A DNA stretch of 64,000 nucleotides from Linnemannia schmuckeri. Lineage: Eukaryota; Mortierellomycota; Mortierellomycetes; Mortierellales; Mortierellaceae. The stretch spans positions 1,488,001 to 1,552,000 of the forward strand of contig JANATG010000008.1 in assembly GCA_029449235.1 (NCBI GenBank), written 5' to 3'. The stretch's first letter is position 1; each line of letters opens with the position of its first letter. The notes beneath the pieces were generated by a model. That model worked only from the letters and a program-made list of their open reading frames with translations. It ran no database searches and was not told the origin of the DNA. The position numbers were made by a program, and so were the translations under genes. This document shows positions 40,721 to 50,988 of the stretch, piece by piece.

Positions 40721-43660
40721 CTAAAGAAACATTTGTCCGGACTGAGTGGTGACGGTCGAGATCTTTTGGATAGCATTAACGAGGGCAGCGGTACGGAAAT
40801 CGGTATTCTTGGCAAAGGCCGTCGTGCGAGTCTCCTCACAGGCACTAATCATAGTATCCTCCAGACCTGAGTAGACCAGCTCATGTTCTTCGGCTCCGTG
40901 GATGACTGCACGGCGCTCCTGTGGGGTCAGCTGGCGTCCGGCGTTTTCTTCTACCAATGTGAGAAGTTTGCTCTTGCCGGCTTCTTCCCATTTGCGGGAC
41001 ATACGGCCGAAACGGACGTGCGACAAGTTCTTCAACCACTGTTGTTCAGGAGTGATGGCCATATGAGTGCAGAAAGAGCGTAAGAGAGAAGGTTAACAAA
41101 TGAGAAACACTGCCTGCGTTTGAGTTGGGAACACGGTGGAACAAAGCTGCCCCCGTGGACAATTTTTCCTCTCGCTAATTATTATTTTGGGTAGATGGTC
41201 GGTTGGTCTGTGGGTCACATATATTGATCATACGCCAGGTGATGAATTACATGCATGTGCTACTCTGTACCCATCCAATATAAAGATACAATTCGATGTT
41301 TTACCATACCTCGAAATAAGACACAGTAACACCTCCAGCGTTCAACAACAAGTCTGGGATGACGACCTTGCCCTGAGAGACAAGATAATCATGAGCATCA
41401 GGAGTAATAGGTCCATTGGCAGCCTCGCCAATGACCTTGGCCTTAATCTTCTTGACGTTCTTGAGTCCGATCTGACGTTCGAGGGCAGCAGGGATCAGGA
41501 TGTCGCATTCGCGTTCCATAACCGTAATGGGTTCCTCGATGATCTCAATATTGCCGTAGCCGCGGAAGGAGCCCTTCTTGGCCCGGTATTTGAAGATCGC
41601 CTCGATGTCAATTCCATTGCGGTTGTATGCTGCCACATCGTGTTCGCCGATTCCAATGATCTTTGCACTATCAGTAAGAAGGGTGCCGCGTCCACTTTGG
41701 TTAGCAAATCGAAAAGTCGTTGCTCAGAGGATGCAACACACACTTCGAAAACAAACAAACAAACAATGAAAAGGATTTGTTTTTTACCCGTTGTTGTGGA
41801 AAAACTTGGCGGCCCAGTAACCTACATTTCCAAACCCTTGGACAATAACAGTCTTTCCAGCAATGCGGCCATTCAAACCCGTCATCTTTTGAACCTCGGG
41901 GAACTGCAAGAACTCTCGAATGCCATAATAGACACCCAATCCGGTAGCCTCAGTACGACCACGAACGCCTCCCTGGGAGACAGGCTTTCCTGTCACACAT
42001 CCTGCAGCGTTGACATCCTGAGGATTGAATTGGCGGTAGGTATCCATGATCCAGGACATCTCCCGGGGTCCTGTTCCAACATCAGGTGCAGGGACATCAA
42101 TACCAGGTCCGATGAAGTTCTTCTGGCATAGCTCCATAGTATACCGACGGGTGATGCGTTCCAGCTGTGAAGGAGTGAAATTTTTGGGGTTCAATTTGAC
42201 GCCTCCCTTGGCGCCTCCAAAGGGGACATCGACGACGGCGCATTTGAAGGTCATCAGCGAGGCCAAGGCCTCGACTTCTTGTAGATCGACTTCGTCTGAG
42301 AAACGGATTCCGCCCTTAGTGGGGAGACGATGGCGCGAGTGTTGGGCACGGTAGCCGTCGATGATGACATGATTATCTTCATCGATCTCGACCGGGAACT
42401 TGACACTCAGGACTGAATCGACCGCCTTGATGCCGGCCAAGGACTTTTCAGACACTCCACTGATCTTTGCAGCCTAGAGGTTTGAAGGATAGTGCACAAA
42501 AAATGGAAAAAGAAAGTTAGAACAGTGAAAAGCTGTCGTTATATTTTTGTTTGGTTTTCTGCTCATTCCGAAAGACCTGTTCCGATGGACGGAAGAAAAC
42601 AGAATGCAGTCGTGCGGATCAACCGCAATGCACACGACTTGAAAAAAAACAACGGGGAATATGACTTCCCCCCGATTGCCCTTGTATCTCGTCCCTTCTG
42701 AAGAATATGAAATAAACAAAGAAACCAAAAAAAAACACATCCACTGAAACCTCCCCCATCATTCTTCCTACACGATAACGAATGGTGCAGACCTTGGAAT
42801 CTTGAAGCAAGGAGTTGCTTGTTTCCTATTAAACCATGCCTCAACCTAACAATAGCAAACACATGGATAGACATGCGTCCTTCCCGCGGCCACCATATCA
42901 TTCTATCTCTAGGCAATTGAAAATGGTTTTCCTAGCAATACCCTTCTATTCATTTTGTCAACGAATGCAACCACCTCATGTCCGATACGATAACGACACA
43001 CTTGTTCTTTGTTTGCTCGCCGCCTTTTCCCTTCCCAATTTTCATGTCAATGGTATCGTTCCGTATGATTATCATGCTTCACAAAAAAAGAAAATCTGCA
43101 TGAAAAAGCAGCAGCTCACCCCTTTCTCCTCCCGTACTCTTTCTTTATCTGTCCATTGAGACAAAAAGTAGTAAGAAGAGGACTTACGCGATCGAAATAC
43201 GTCTCGACGGACCCCAAGAAACCAGGTTCATGGTCTTCGCAGGCAAGATTGGTGATATGGGTGCTCAAGAAGCGTGAGAGGGCTGGTGCTGCAACCTTGT
43301 GATTGTGCACTCGGAGAAGGGCCGAGGAGGTCGACAGTAAGGTTCTAATATCAAAGTTAATGCACGCAACACAATTTCATCATTACAAAATATGTAAGGA
43401 TAAAAAGGACGCTAAGAGGTTAGTAAGTGAGGTTTAAGCATGGAGGAAGGAAGGCGTGAGAAGGAATGAAGGAATGAGAGATGCCATGCCATGAGTGAAA
43501 GAATGTAAAAAGGAGAACAAAAAAAAAGGCTGCTTGCTGCTCGGCGGGTGGTGCCACCCTGAGTGGCATTGACAGCAGCATTTTTTTTATGTGGGGATGT
43601 ACTTCAATTGTGTAAGGTTATTTCTTACCTAGGGGCACGACGAAGAATGGGTACGAACAT
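40721..43660 (-). CDS. Mitochondrial glutamate dehydrogenase, GLUD1-type
   Basis: Exons 43660-43629, 43344-43188, 42473-41788, 41694-41310 and 41038-40721 give 525 residues. It interconverts glutamate and 2-oxoglutarate plus ammonia with NAD(P). The N-terminus (MFVPILRRAPR...LSRFLST) is a typical matrix-targeting sequence. The catalytic core shows KGGIRF, then VPFGGAKGGV with active-site Lys152, the Rossmann motif VIVQGFGNVG, and NAGGVTVSYFEWLKNL across the last splice (SYFE^WLKN), as in mammalian GLUD1. A helical segment of about 33 residues replaces the roughly 46-residue mammalian antenna before the pivot helix. This is the compact animal/ciliate-type enzyme, not the yeast Gdh1 (NADP) or large Gdh2 form. 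Identity is very firm; cofactor preference cannot be read here. Confidence 0.95.
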
Positions 43661-45281
43661 GACTGATGATATGGAGTAAAGGAGAGAGGTGGAAGTGACG
43701 GTGGAGGTGGAGTTGAAGAAAGAGAGAGGCAGATGTAGGGGTATGAAGTGAAATCAAAATGGAAAGAAGCGAAGAGAGGAGTAAAAGAGGAGTGAAGTAA
43801 AAGAGGAGTGAAGTAGTGGAAAGAAATGAGAAGAAGGCGCGTCTATTTATTTCTAAGGAGATGATCTGTCTGGCAGATCATGTTCTTCCTTCCCTCGCTC
43901 TCCACCTGTGGCTGCATTAACTTGCATTGAGCTGCAGTGGGCGAGTAATGTCTTGGATTCATTGGTTGCTTAGGACGATTTGGCCAGCCTGGATCGCTTT
44001 GCTTGCTTCCATCTTCCTTCCCCTCCTTCCTGCACTCACTCACTCCCTACCCACTCAATGCTGTCCTGTTATTCATACATGCCACCTTGTCTTCTACCCC
44101 TACATTCCTTCGTTGTGATAATATGCGACATCCTTGCCCTGAAGAAAAATGCCAAGTGGTCAACTTCCTCTGAAAGCAGACCCAAAAAAAATGACCCACG
44201 GTCACCGTCATGCCCGCATTATGTCCCACCGTGGTGTGTGCGCTTGCCGCTTTTTTTTTTTTTTTTTTTTTTTTTCTGCCTTTGCATTGTGGGAGAACTT
44301 ACCCAACAAAGAAACAAGGGGGAAGAGGAAAAAAATTTTCTATTTTTCTCATTGCTTTCGACGACAGCAAGCAAGAGAGGGTCATACCTTCATCATCCTT
44401 GACTTTGCTTTCATCCAATTGATTGTGCGCACTCGTCATAGCAGGTACATTGCTAGTGTGCGATGATCTGTGTCGATACTTTGTTCCCTATACGGAAAAA
44501 TAGTTATTGCCTCTTTGCTCTGTGGACTGACCGAGTGAGAAACCTCCGGGGTGCCCATCTTGTGCCCGCAACCATTGACGCATAACAAGTGATTGGAGGA
44601 GAGAATGGACTAAAGTCGTCTACTGGATAGTCATCATCCTTTGTTGAGGCTGGTTTATTAAACGTATCAGGTGCACCTCTTGACAGAATAGGTGTGGGTA
44701 ATGCGAGTGGCAATGCAAGTTACAAAGTATCACATAGCCAATTACTTCTAGTCCGTTTATGCATCGTCCGCCGAGGAAGCCGTTCAGATCATCACCGCCA
44801 AATCAAAATGAATGAACTTTTTTGTCTCGATCTAATTTCTCTTTTCTTTTTTATTATTGATTGAATATGAAATGAGAATGTGCGATTCGAATCTTAGACT
44901 CGGCAAGGACCAGTGGAGGCATAAAGGTCTCTTGCAGTGCCAAAATGGATAGCAGGTCTATCTTTCGCGGTTAACCAATTTGTCCCTCATCATCCTTTCC
45001 CCTTCATAAGAAGGGGGAGGACTAGAGAAAAAAACTCGCCGCCTTGCACCAGTTGATTGACTCTCAATTGGCAAAACAAACCAGTGGGGCAGCAACGCGA
45101 TTGCAAAGTTAAAGAAATCAAATTTTTGCGGTAGTTGCCTTTTTTTATACATGTTTGTTTCTGGAGGCTACCCTTAAACGAGTTCCTTATGTGTGACTGA
45201 ATAAAGGAACCCGACGCCACCAAAAAGGAGGCATCGAAAAAGACGACATTCCTGACGAACAGAACTGATAATCCAGTGTGG
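43661..45281. other. Intergenic region with T25 tract
   Basis: 1.6 kb without a supported gene between the GDH promoter and the 3' end of the monooxygenase gene. Contains GA-rich leader DNA (43680-43830), a T25 run (44251-44275) and a palindrome-like GGTGGTGCCACCCTGAGTGGCA just inside the GDH gene boundary (43546-43567). Confidence 0.35.
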
Positions 45282-47443
45282 CTATTCAGCAACAATACCT
45301 CCTGCAGCTCGGACACTCAGCTCAGCTTGGTAACGAGTCGAAGGATTTTGAGGAAGAATCTCGGCCGTGCCTCGCTTGGGTGGAGCGGGCAAATAGGTCA
45401 CCAAAGGTCGATACGCACTCGTCTTTTCAACATTCTTCTTCTGCATCGAGTCTGATACCCAGTGAAGTGCTGCATAGCGGATCGCTTTGTCAACCATCGT
45501 CTATCAAGTTGCAGCAAATGAAGGACAGAAGAAGAAACATTTAGTCATGCTAAGGGCTGTTTTCGTTTGCCCAACTGTATGGAAATGACAAAAATGAACA
45601 TACCTGACCAAAGAGGATTCTTCCTTGGACAGCACTAGAGTCGAAATGATGCTTGACGTGCTTGTATCGCTGTTCTTTGTAATCCTGGAAGGCAGCGATG
45701 ATGTCTTTACGTCTGCGAGATTCAAGATCGTAGAGACAGTTTGCTAGAATCGCCGCATCCTGCATAGCATTCACTGCGCCTATGATTGTTAATACGCAAA
45801 AAATGGGGCTTTTAGGATGATGTTGTCCATCATAGAGTGCTCGCAAGTCCTTGGCATGTATATCGCTTTAAGTACCTTGTCTAGCGCTCGGTAGCAGCTA
45901 TTTATATCAGGAAAAAAAAAAAAGAACGATTTAGTATGTAGTCAGACACTTTAGTGCATGGTCAAATTTTCATGCCAAAGTTCGTTACCTTGTGGCAAGC
46001 TATAATGACGATGGTTACCAGGGATAGGTAAGAAAGAAATGATTAGATCAAAGTTTCGATAACTACAATACTCTAAATGCGACGGACTCAAGAATACTTA
46101 CCATCACCAATAAGAACAACACGGCCATGATGCCAAGTATCGAACAGCTTCTCCTCGAGAAAGATGCGAGAGATTCGATCCCGAGGTGTGGCACGGATCA
46201 ACTCTCCCATAGAGAGGCCGAGTGGCGTGCGGAAGTCGTTCACCTCCTTGATCATCGCGTCGTTGTTGTCAGTATCCCATTCCGAAGTCTGGGACAGCTC
46301 TTTCTTGGATTTGGCAGAGTCGAGCTGGAGCTGGATATTCCAGCAGACGCGGTTGTTTGCCACCGTGAACGTGCTCCACTAAAATGGAGTAGAAAAAAAA
46401 TGCGTTGTCAGATATTCAGACTTCAGCAAGGACATGTCTTTGATTACTGATTGGACTTACGGAGTAGGGTTTGCTGTCTCCAATGACCTGCGAGAAGAAA
46501 GAGTATTCATCCTTCAAGGTCAGGTAGTTCTCAGGATCAAGGGGATCGGTGATACCAACTACTGTGACAAACCCGCAGTTCAAGTCGCGTTTATCAGATG
46601 CAGGCAATACACTTTCAATGTCGAGCTGATTGTACAGGCATTGACGGACCGAACTGTAAGCACCATCAGCGCCGACAAGGACATCTCCCTGGTACTTGCT
46701 GCCGTCCGCACATGTAATCTCGACCTTATTGTCCCTGATCACCTCCCTGCTCTCTAAGACCTTTTTGCCAAAGAGGATCTTGTCGCTTGGGATCCTCGAG
46801 AGCAGGATGTCGTAGAACTCTGGGCGCGGAAAGACCACAGTGTCAAACCCGTTACTAAAAAAAGTACCGGGCAGGCAATAAACACACAAATAAAAAGAGT
46901 TAGGCTGTGGTCGCTGTGGCGTAAGACGTGTACACCTGCATGTACTTGAAAGGAGCAATTCACGGAACATAGGGACAATCAAACTTTACATTTCGGTACT
47001 TTCTTTGACTTCAAAGGCGCCAAGTTTCTTCATGTCTTCGCGATACATGTTGGTGGTCAGGATGGGCTTGGAGATTCTTTGGAGATCCTCAATGAGGTCT
47101 AGCTGTTGAAGGATTGGGAAGACATTGACTCCCAGAGCCATTACCGCCCCTGTCGGCGAATACAAGCTCGGTTAGATCAGACGAACGTGTCGTTTTCGTA
47201 TGAAATGGTGACACTGAAGCGTAAAAACGAGGAGGAATGTGACCCACCGAGGGGCTTGATGGATGAGGCTCGCTCAAGGATGGTGAAGGAGGTTCCAGCC
47301 TTGTGAAGGAGGATGCCGAGCAAGAGCCCTGCAAGACCTCCTCCGACGATAACGACCTCAATGGCAGGGCGTGGCTGAAGATAAGGTTGTGTTCCTGACA
47401 TAGCCTCTGCAGGATCAGGCTGTTGTTCTGAGGAAGAGTCCAT
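45282..47443 (-). CDS. FAD-dependent monooxygenase (aromatic hydroxylase/PHBH-like)
   Basis: Eight exons: 47443-47248, 47149-46990, 46854-46461, 46378-46102, 45999-45989 (11 nt), 45897-45876 (22 nt), 45779-45604 and 45500-45282, giving 484 residues. Class A flavoprotein monooxygenase motifs are all present. The GxGxxG FAD site is VVIVGGGLAGLL (Gly34-Gly39). The DG motif is DVLVGADGAYSSVR. The GD motif VLIGDGACHKLLPSARQG-AVNAMQDA is assembled across the two microexons. Such enzymes hydroxylate aromatic or polyketide/terpene substrates using NAD(P)H and oxygen. The specific substrate is unknown, and there is no biosynthetic cluster around it. The C-terminal part has a basic amphipathic region rather than a thioredoxin-like domain. 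The start ATG (47443) lies 190 bp from Tc1 copy 2. Confidence 0.88.
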
Positions 47444-47633
47444 TTTACGAGTGAGGGTCTGATGAGGGATGTGAGAAGAATGAAAAGCTAAATGCGAAGA
47501 CAAGAAAGAAAATGAATGAGGAATATGAACGCTCATTGCTTGCACAAGGCAAGGCTGCTGACCCTCGCACTGCCTGCAGGGATACAAACATTCGAAACAC
47601 GCATTCCAGGCACCATCACCGCAGCCTGGTTTA

Positions 47634-49057
47634 TCCCTTTGATCAATAGACTTGGGCAACCTCCAATTGAATTGGACAGACTGAAAATTGTTTTCGGCAC
47701 CTCTTCAATTGAAAGTGGCACCTGTACAATTGAAAGTGGCAAAAGATATCAACACGCGTAACTTTGACGTGAATGATGATCATCAATGACGTTCTTTATT
47801 GCTCCTCCAGACTTCCACTTATTCCTCCACCTCATCCTCCACCTCTTTCTCGGTCAAGTCATGGTTATTGTAATACTGGCCGAGAGGTTCACCTCTGTTT
47901 GCTTTGGCAAAGTTTCTGCTGACCTCCCTTATCCAACCCTGCATCATTTCTGGGGTGATAGCCTGGACACCGTTGTTGATATGGCCAGTCAATGACTCTC
48001 TGTCGCTAAAGTCTTGGAGCCGGACATGTCTCTTGATGGAACTGAAGACTGACTCGGCAGCATTCAGGTGGGGGCTATAAGGCGGGAGTCGTTGTAGAAT
48101 ATGTCCTTGACGTTCAAGGTTGTCTTTGATGGACAGCGACGTATGACAACGCGCATTATCCATGATGAAGACGCGAGGAGCAGTGAGCTTTGGGATAACT
48201 TTCTCAAGAAGGAAGTTTTCGAACGATGAAGTGTCGTAAGCCCCCAACTTCACTTCTGAGGCAATGATACCGTCTCTGCTCGCCGCTACAACCACCGAAA
48301 GATTCTTTCCTTTCGCCGTTGGCCGAATTCTGACCGGCCTTCGTCCCCGGGGCGCCCTTCCAAATCGACGGATCATATGCAGGTTAAAACCTGCTTCGTC
48401 CACAAACACAGCGTCCGCTATACTCGCAGTCGACTCGAGGAACGCTTGAGTCCAGATTTGACGCGTTCGAATGCGCTCAGGGCTATTGTAATCAGCCGGC
48501 TCCTGTCGTAGTAGCTTGAGGGTAAAGCCTGCTTGGTCGTGGATGGCTCGGGACACTGACGCTGCAGAAACCGGAGGATCGATGTTAAAGTGATCGTTCA
48601 ACTCCTGGCAGAGGTTGGTGATAGTTGTATCCGGGCGAGCCAAAAGTCGGTCAGAGAGCCATTCAATGTGGCCTTGGGACAGTCGCTTGGGTCGATTTCC
48701 ACCTCGATGTTTCTGCTCCATTCTCCCCTCGTTGTCAAATGCTTTGGCAATAGCGTAGACGGTTGAGCGGGGATAGTCGAAACGGCGTGCCGCTTCTGTT
48801 ATGGTTTGTCCTTCGTCAAAGATAGCGTGGATAATTTTTTGGCGTTGGGTGTTGTCAATTCTGTTGTGTTTCTTGGGCATCTCGAAGATGAGTGAAGGGA
48901 ACAAGGAAGCAACAAAGGAACAAAAAAAAAAAGTGTTTCATTGTAGTGGTGCCACTTTCAATTGTACAGGTGCCACTTTCAATTGAAGAGGTGCCGAAAA
49001 CAATTTTCAGTCTGTCCAATTCAATTGGAGGTTGCCCAAGTCTATTGATCAAAGGGA
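47634..49057 (-). mobile_element. Tc1/mariner-type DNA transposon, copy 2, complete (1424 bp)
   Basis: Same length, ends, 108-bp inverted repeats (47634-47741 and 48950-49057) and TA duplications (47632-47633, 49058-49059) as copy 1, in opposite orientation. Even the internal T11/A11 homopolymer matches. It sits between two divergent genes, 190 bp from one start codon and 107 bp from the other. Confidence 0.95.
47819..48880 (-). CDS. Tc1/IS630-family transposase (DD34E), copy 2
   Basis: 353 residues from the ATG at 48880, identical in sequence to the transposase at 29891-30952. Intact HTH region and DD34E triad (VFVDEAGF, FIMDNARCH, NAAE). Complete identity of two copies with their flanks unrelated indicates recent transposition. 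The gene points away from the TOPORS-like gene and toward the monooxygenase gene. Confidence 0.95.
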   Translation of the reverse strand: MPKKHNRIDNTQRQKIIHAIFDEGQTITEAARRFDYPRSTVYAIAKAFDNEGRMEQKHRGGNRPKRLSQGHIEWLSDRLLARPDTTITNLCQELNDHFNIDPPVSAASVSRAIHDQAGFTLKLLRQEPADYNSPERIRTRQIWTQAFLESTASIADAVFVDEAGFNLHMIRRFGRAPRGRRPVRIRPTAKGKNLSVVVAASRDGIIASEVKLGAYDTSSFENFLLEKVIPKLTAPRVFIMDNARCHTSLSIKDNLERQGHILQRLPPYSPHLNAAESVFSSIKRHVRLQDFSDRESLTGHINNGVQAITPEMMQGWIREVSRNFAKANRGEPLGQYYNNHDLTEKEVEDEVEE

Positions 49058-49164
49058 TATTAACCAATCAATCATTCAGTTAAGGGTCTCTCGCCCATTT
49101 CTGGTCAAAAGTCCACAAGGTGGTCAATTGCATTCGATTTCATTCTTCGACAGCCTGCAACAGA

Positions 49165-50988
49165 ATGAACTACAAGGACCATGTCGTCCCCAACAGAAAC
49201 ACAACAGAAAGAATAGAGACCGCAGCAGGACACATAACAATACCACCCTCAGGAATCAAAAGGACTTTGTTGTCAAACACAAAAGAATCATCACCACCGC
49301 CTTCAATAGACCATGACGTTGAGAACACTGCGCACTCCTCTCCGACCAAGGATTCTGAACGTGAATCATCAAGCTGCACTATCTGTCTGAATGCCTACGA
49401 GGATCGAGCCGTACTGGAAACATGTCACCGTAAGGCCTTCTACTTTGATCTTGCTCATAATATTACTTAATATGTGAAGAATAATCGAACAAACATTGTA
49501 TTCTCTACATTTTTTCGCTAGACGAATTCTGCTTTAGCTGCATCATTCAATGGTCGACTCTCTCCCACACCTGCCCGCTCTGTATCAGACCCTTTACAAG
49601 CTGCATGCATGAGATTCAGAACGACCAACAGTATACCGTCGTAAGTCTCCATAAGACCGTACTCATATTTTGCCTTGTTCCAACATTACGGGTACTCAAC
49701 AAAAAAAAAATCCATCTTGGTTAATTACTTAGCATCAATTCGAGCCTCTGTCTTACACACAATCACCTTCTGGACGGCCAACAGCAAGCGATACTACAGT
49801 CCCACACGGAATCATCCGGCGACTTTATGGACCTCCGCAATTTCGAAGACGTGCCAGGAATCGTCCACCACCAGCCGATACTGCCGACGAACAATCTGTT
49901 TCTGACCGTCAGCAAGCCGCACTTGAGAAACGAAGGTACCTACATGCTTTTTCAGTACGCCCTGCTCACTTGCCCGGGGTGTTGGAATTCACTATTAACA
50001 AAACATTTTCCTTGCTGCCATATTGGATAGGAATGTATACCGTAACGGATTGTTTGTCCGACACATGGGCGCAAACAGGATCTCTGGTTTCCAACAGATC
50101 ACACCAGAGACATTCAGAATATTCCCTCAACGCCTTGACCGTCTCGTCCCCTGGATCCGACGCGAACTCCAAGCCATCACCACTCTCTCCTCCCTCCCTC
50201 TAGATGCATCAGGAGGAGTCGGGGGTACCCGCTCAGCCGACAACAGCAACCCTCATGAAGAAACGGACTCTGGCCTGGAGATTATTCGGGAATACATCAT
50301 TGCAGTCTGTAAACAATACGACCTCCAGACGGACCAAGGTCAAGATCTGATCCGCGACTTTCTTCATGACCACACGGAGCATTTTGTGCATGAGCTCATG
50401 GGGTTTGCGAGGTCGTCCTTTTCGATAGAGGCTTATGACCGATCTGCCCAGTACAGCTTGCCTTCATCGCCTTCGACAGCTGTGGCAGTGTCTGGTGGGG
50501 GCGGTAATAATGGACGGTTAATTAGTTCTGAGGATTCGGTTGATTGGGAGCCTCGAGAGAAGACAAGGAGGAGACGGTATGAGTCGCCTGAAGACTACGG
50601 ACATGTCAGGGGTGGCAGTGATACGGTGCAAGGTAGAGACGACAAAAGGAGGAGAAATGATCATGACCGGGAAACACAGTCATACTCCTGTGGTGAAGAT
50701 AGAGCGTCTACCGTGGAAAGCAGCAGCAGCAGCAGCAGAAATAGTAGGCATGGCGTCAAGGGGAGATATTCTCCTGAATGTCATGCAAGTTTGTCAACGA
50801 AAGGCCTAAGAGAGGGCCGATCACCTGACCCTAGGGGTTCAAATTCAAGCAAAGCCGAGAAGGGTCTGAGTTCGGATGTGAATCCTCCTATAACTACCAC
50901 GCCCAAAAAGACTGATCTACAAGTCATTCTGCAAGCTAAACTCAAACGCGAACAAGATCTCTACGCGTCTCGCAATAAACGCCCATGA
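49165..50988 (+). CDS. TOPORS-like RING E3 ligase
   Basis: Exons 49165-49429, 49522-49640, 49733-49935 and 50031-50988 give 514 residues. A C3HC4 RING is complete: C71-x2-C74, C87-x-H89, C92-x2-C95, C106-x2-C109; the first splice falls within the zinc-binding His segment (CAC C^AC GAA). After it comes a region that parallels animal TOPORS: ADEQS...ALEKRR with YRNGL, then RLDRLVPWIRRELQAI (TOPORS has CLHRLVPWLKREL) and DFLHDHTEHFVHELMGFARS (TOPORS has LNRTEHFIHEFISFARS). The C-terminus is Arg/Ser rich (RRRRYESPED), consistent with nuclear localisation. TOPORS acts as a ubiquitin and SUMO ligase in transcription and DNA-damage control; that role is inferred. The last 72 nt of coding overlap the convergent minus-strand gene. 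Confidence 0.85.

Noticed and set aside
41136..42131. 331-residue plus-strand ORF opposite GDH
   Set aside because: Mirror of the GDH exons and an intron; the GDH reading explains the sequence fully.
44870..44910. tRNA-like B-box (GATTCGAATCTT)
   Set aside because: No matching A-box, acceptor stem or cloverleaf could be built around it.
47634..49057. CRISPR or tandem-repeat array suggested by repeated CAATTGAAAGTGGCA
   Set aside because: These are TIR subterminal repeats of the Tc1 element, and the organism is a fungus.
49094..49125. Similarity of the TOPORS upstream DNA (TCAAAAGTCCACAAGGTGG) to the repeat-unit 3' part (34159-34180)
   Set aside because: Only about 20 bases, by eye; too short to claim that repeat material lies there.
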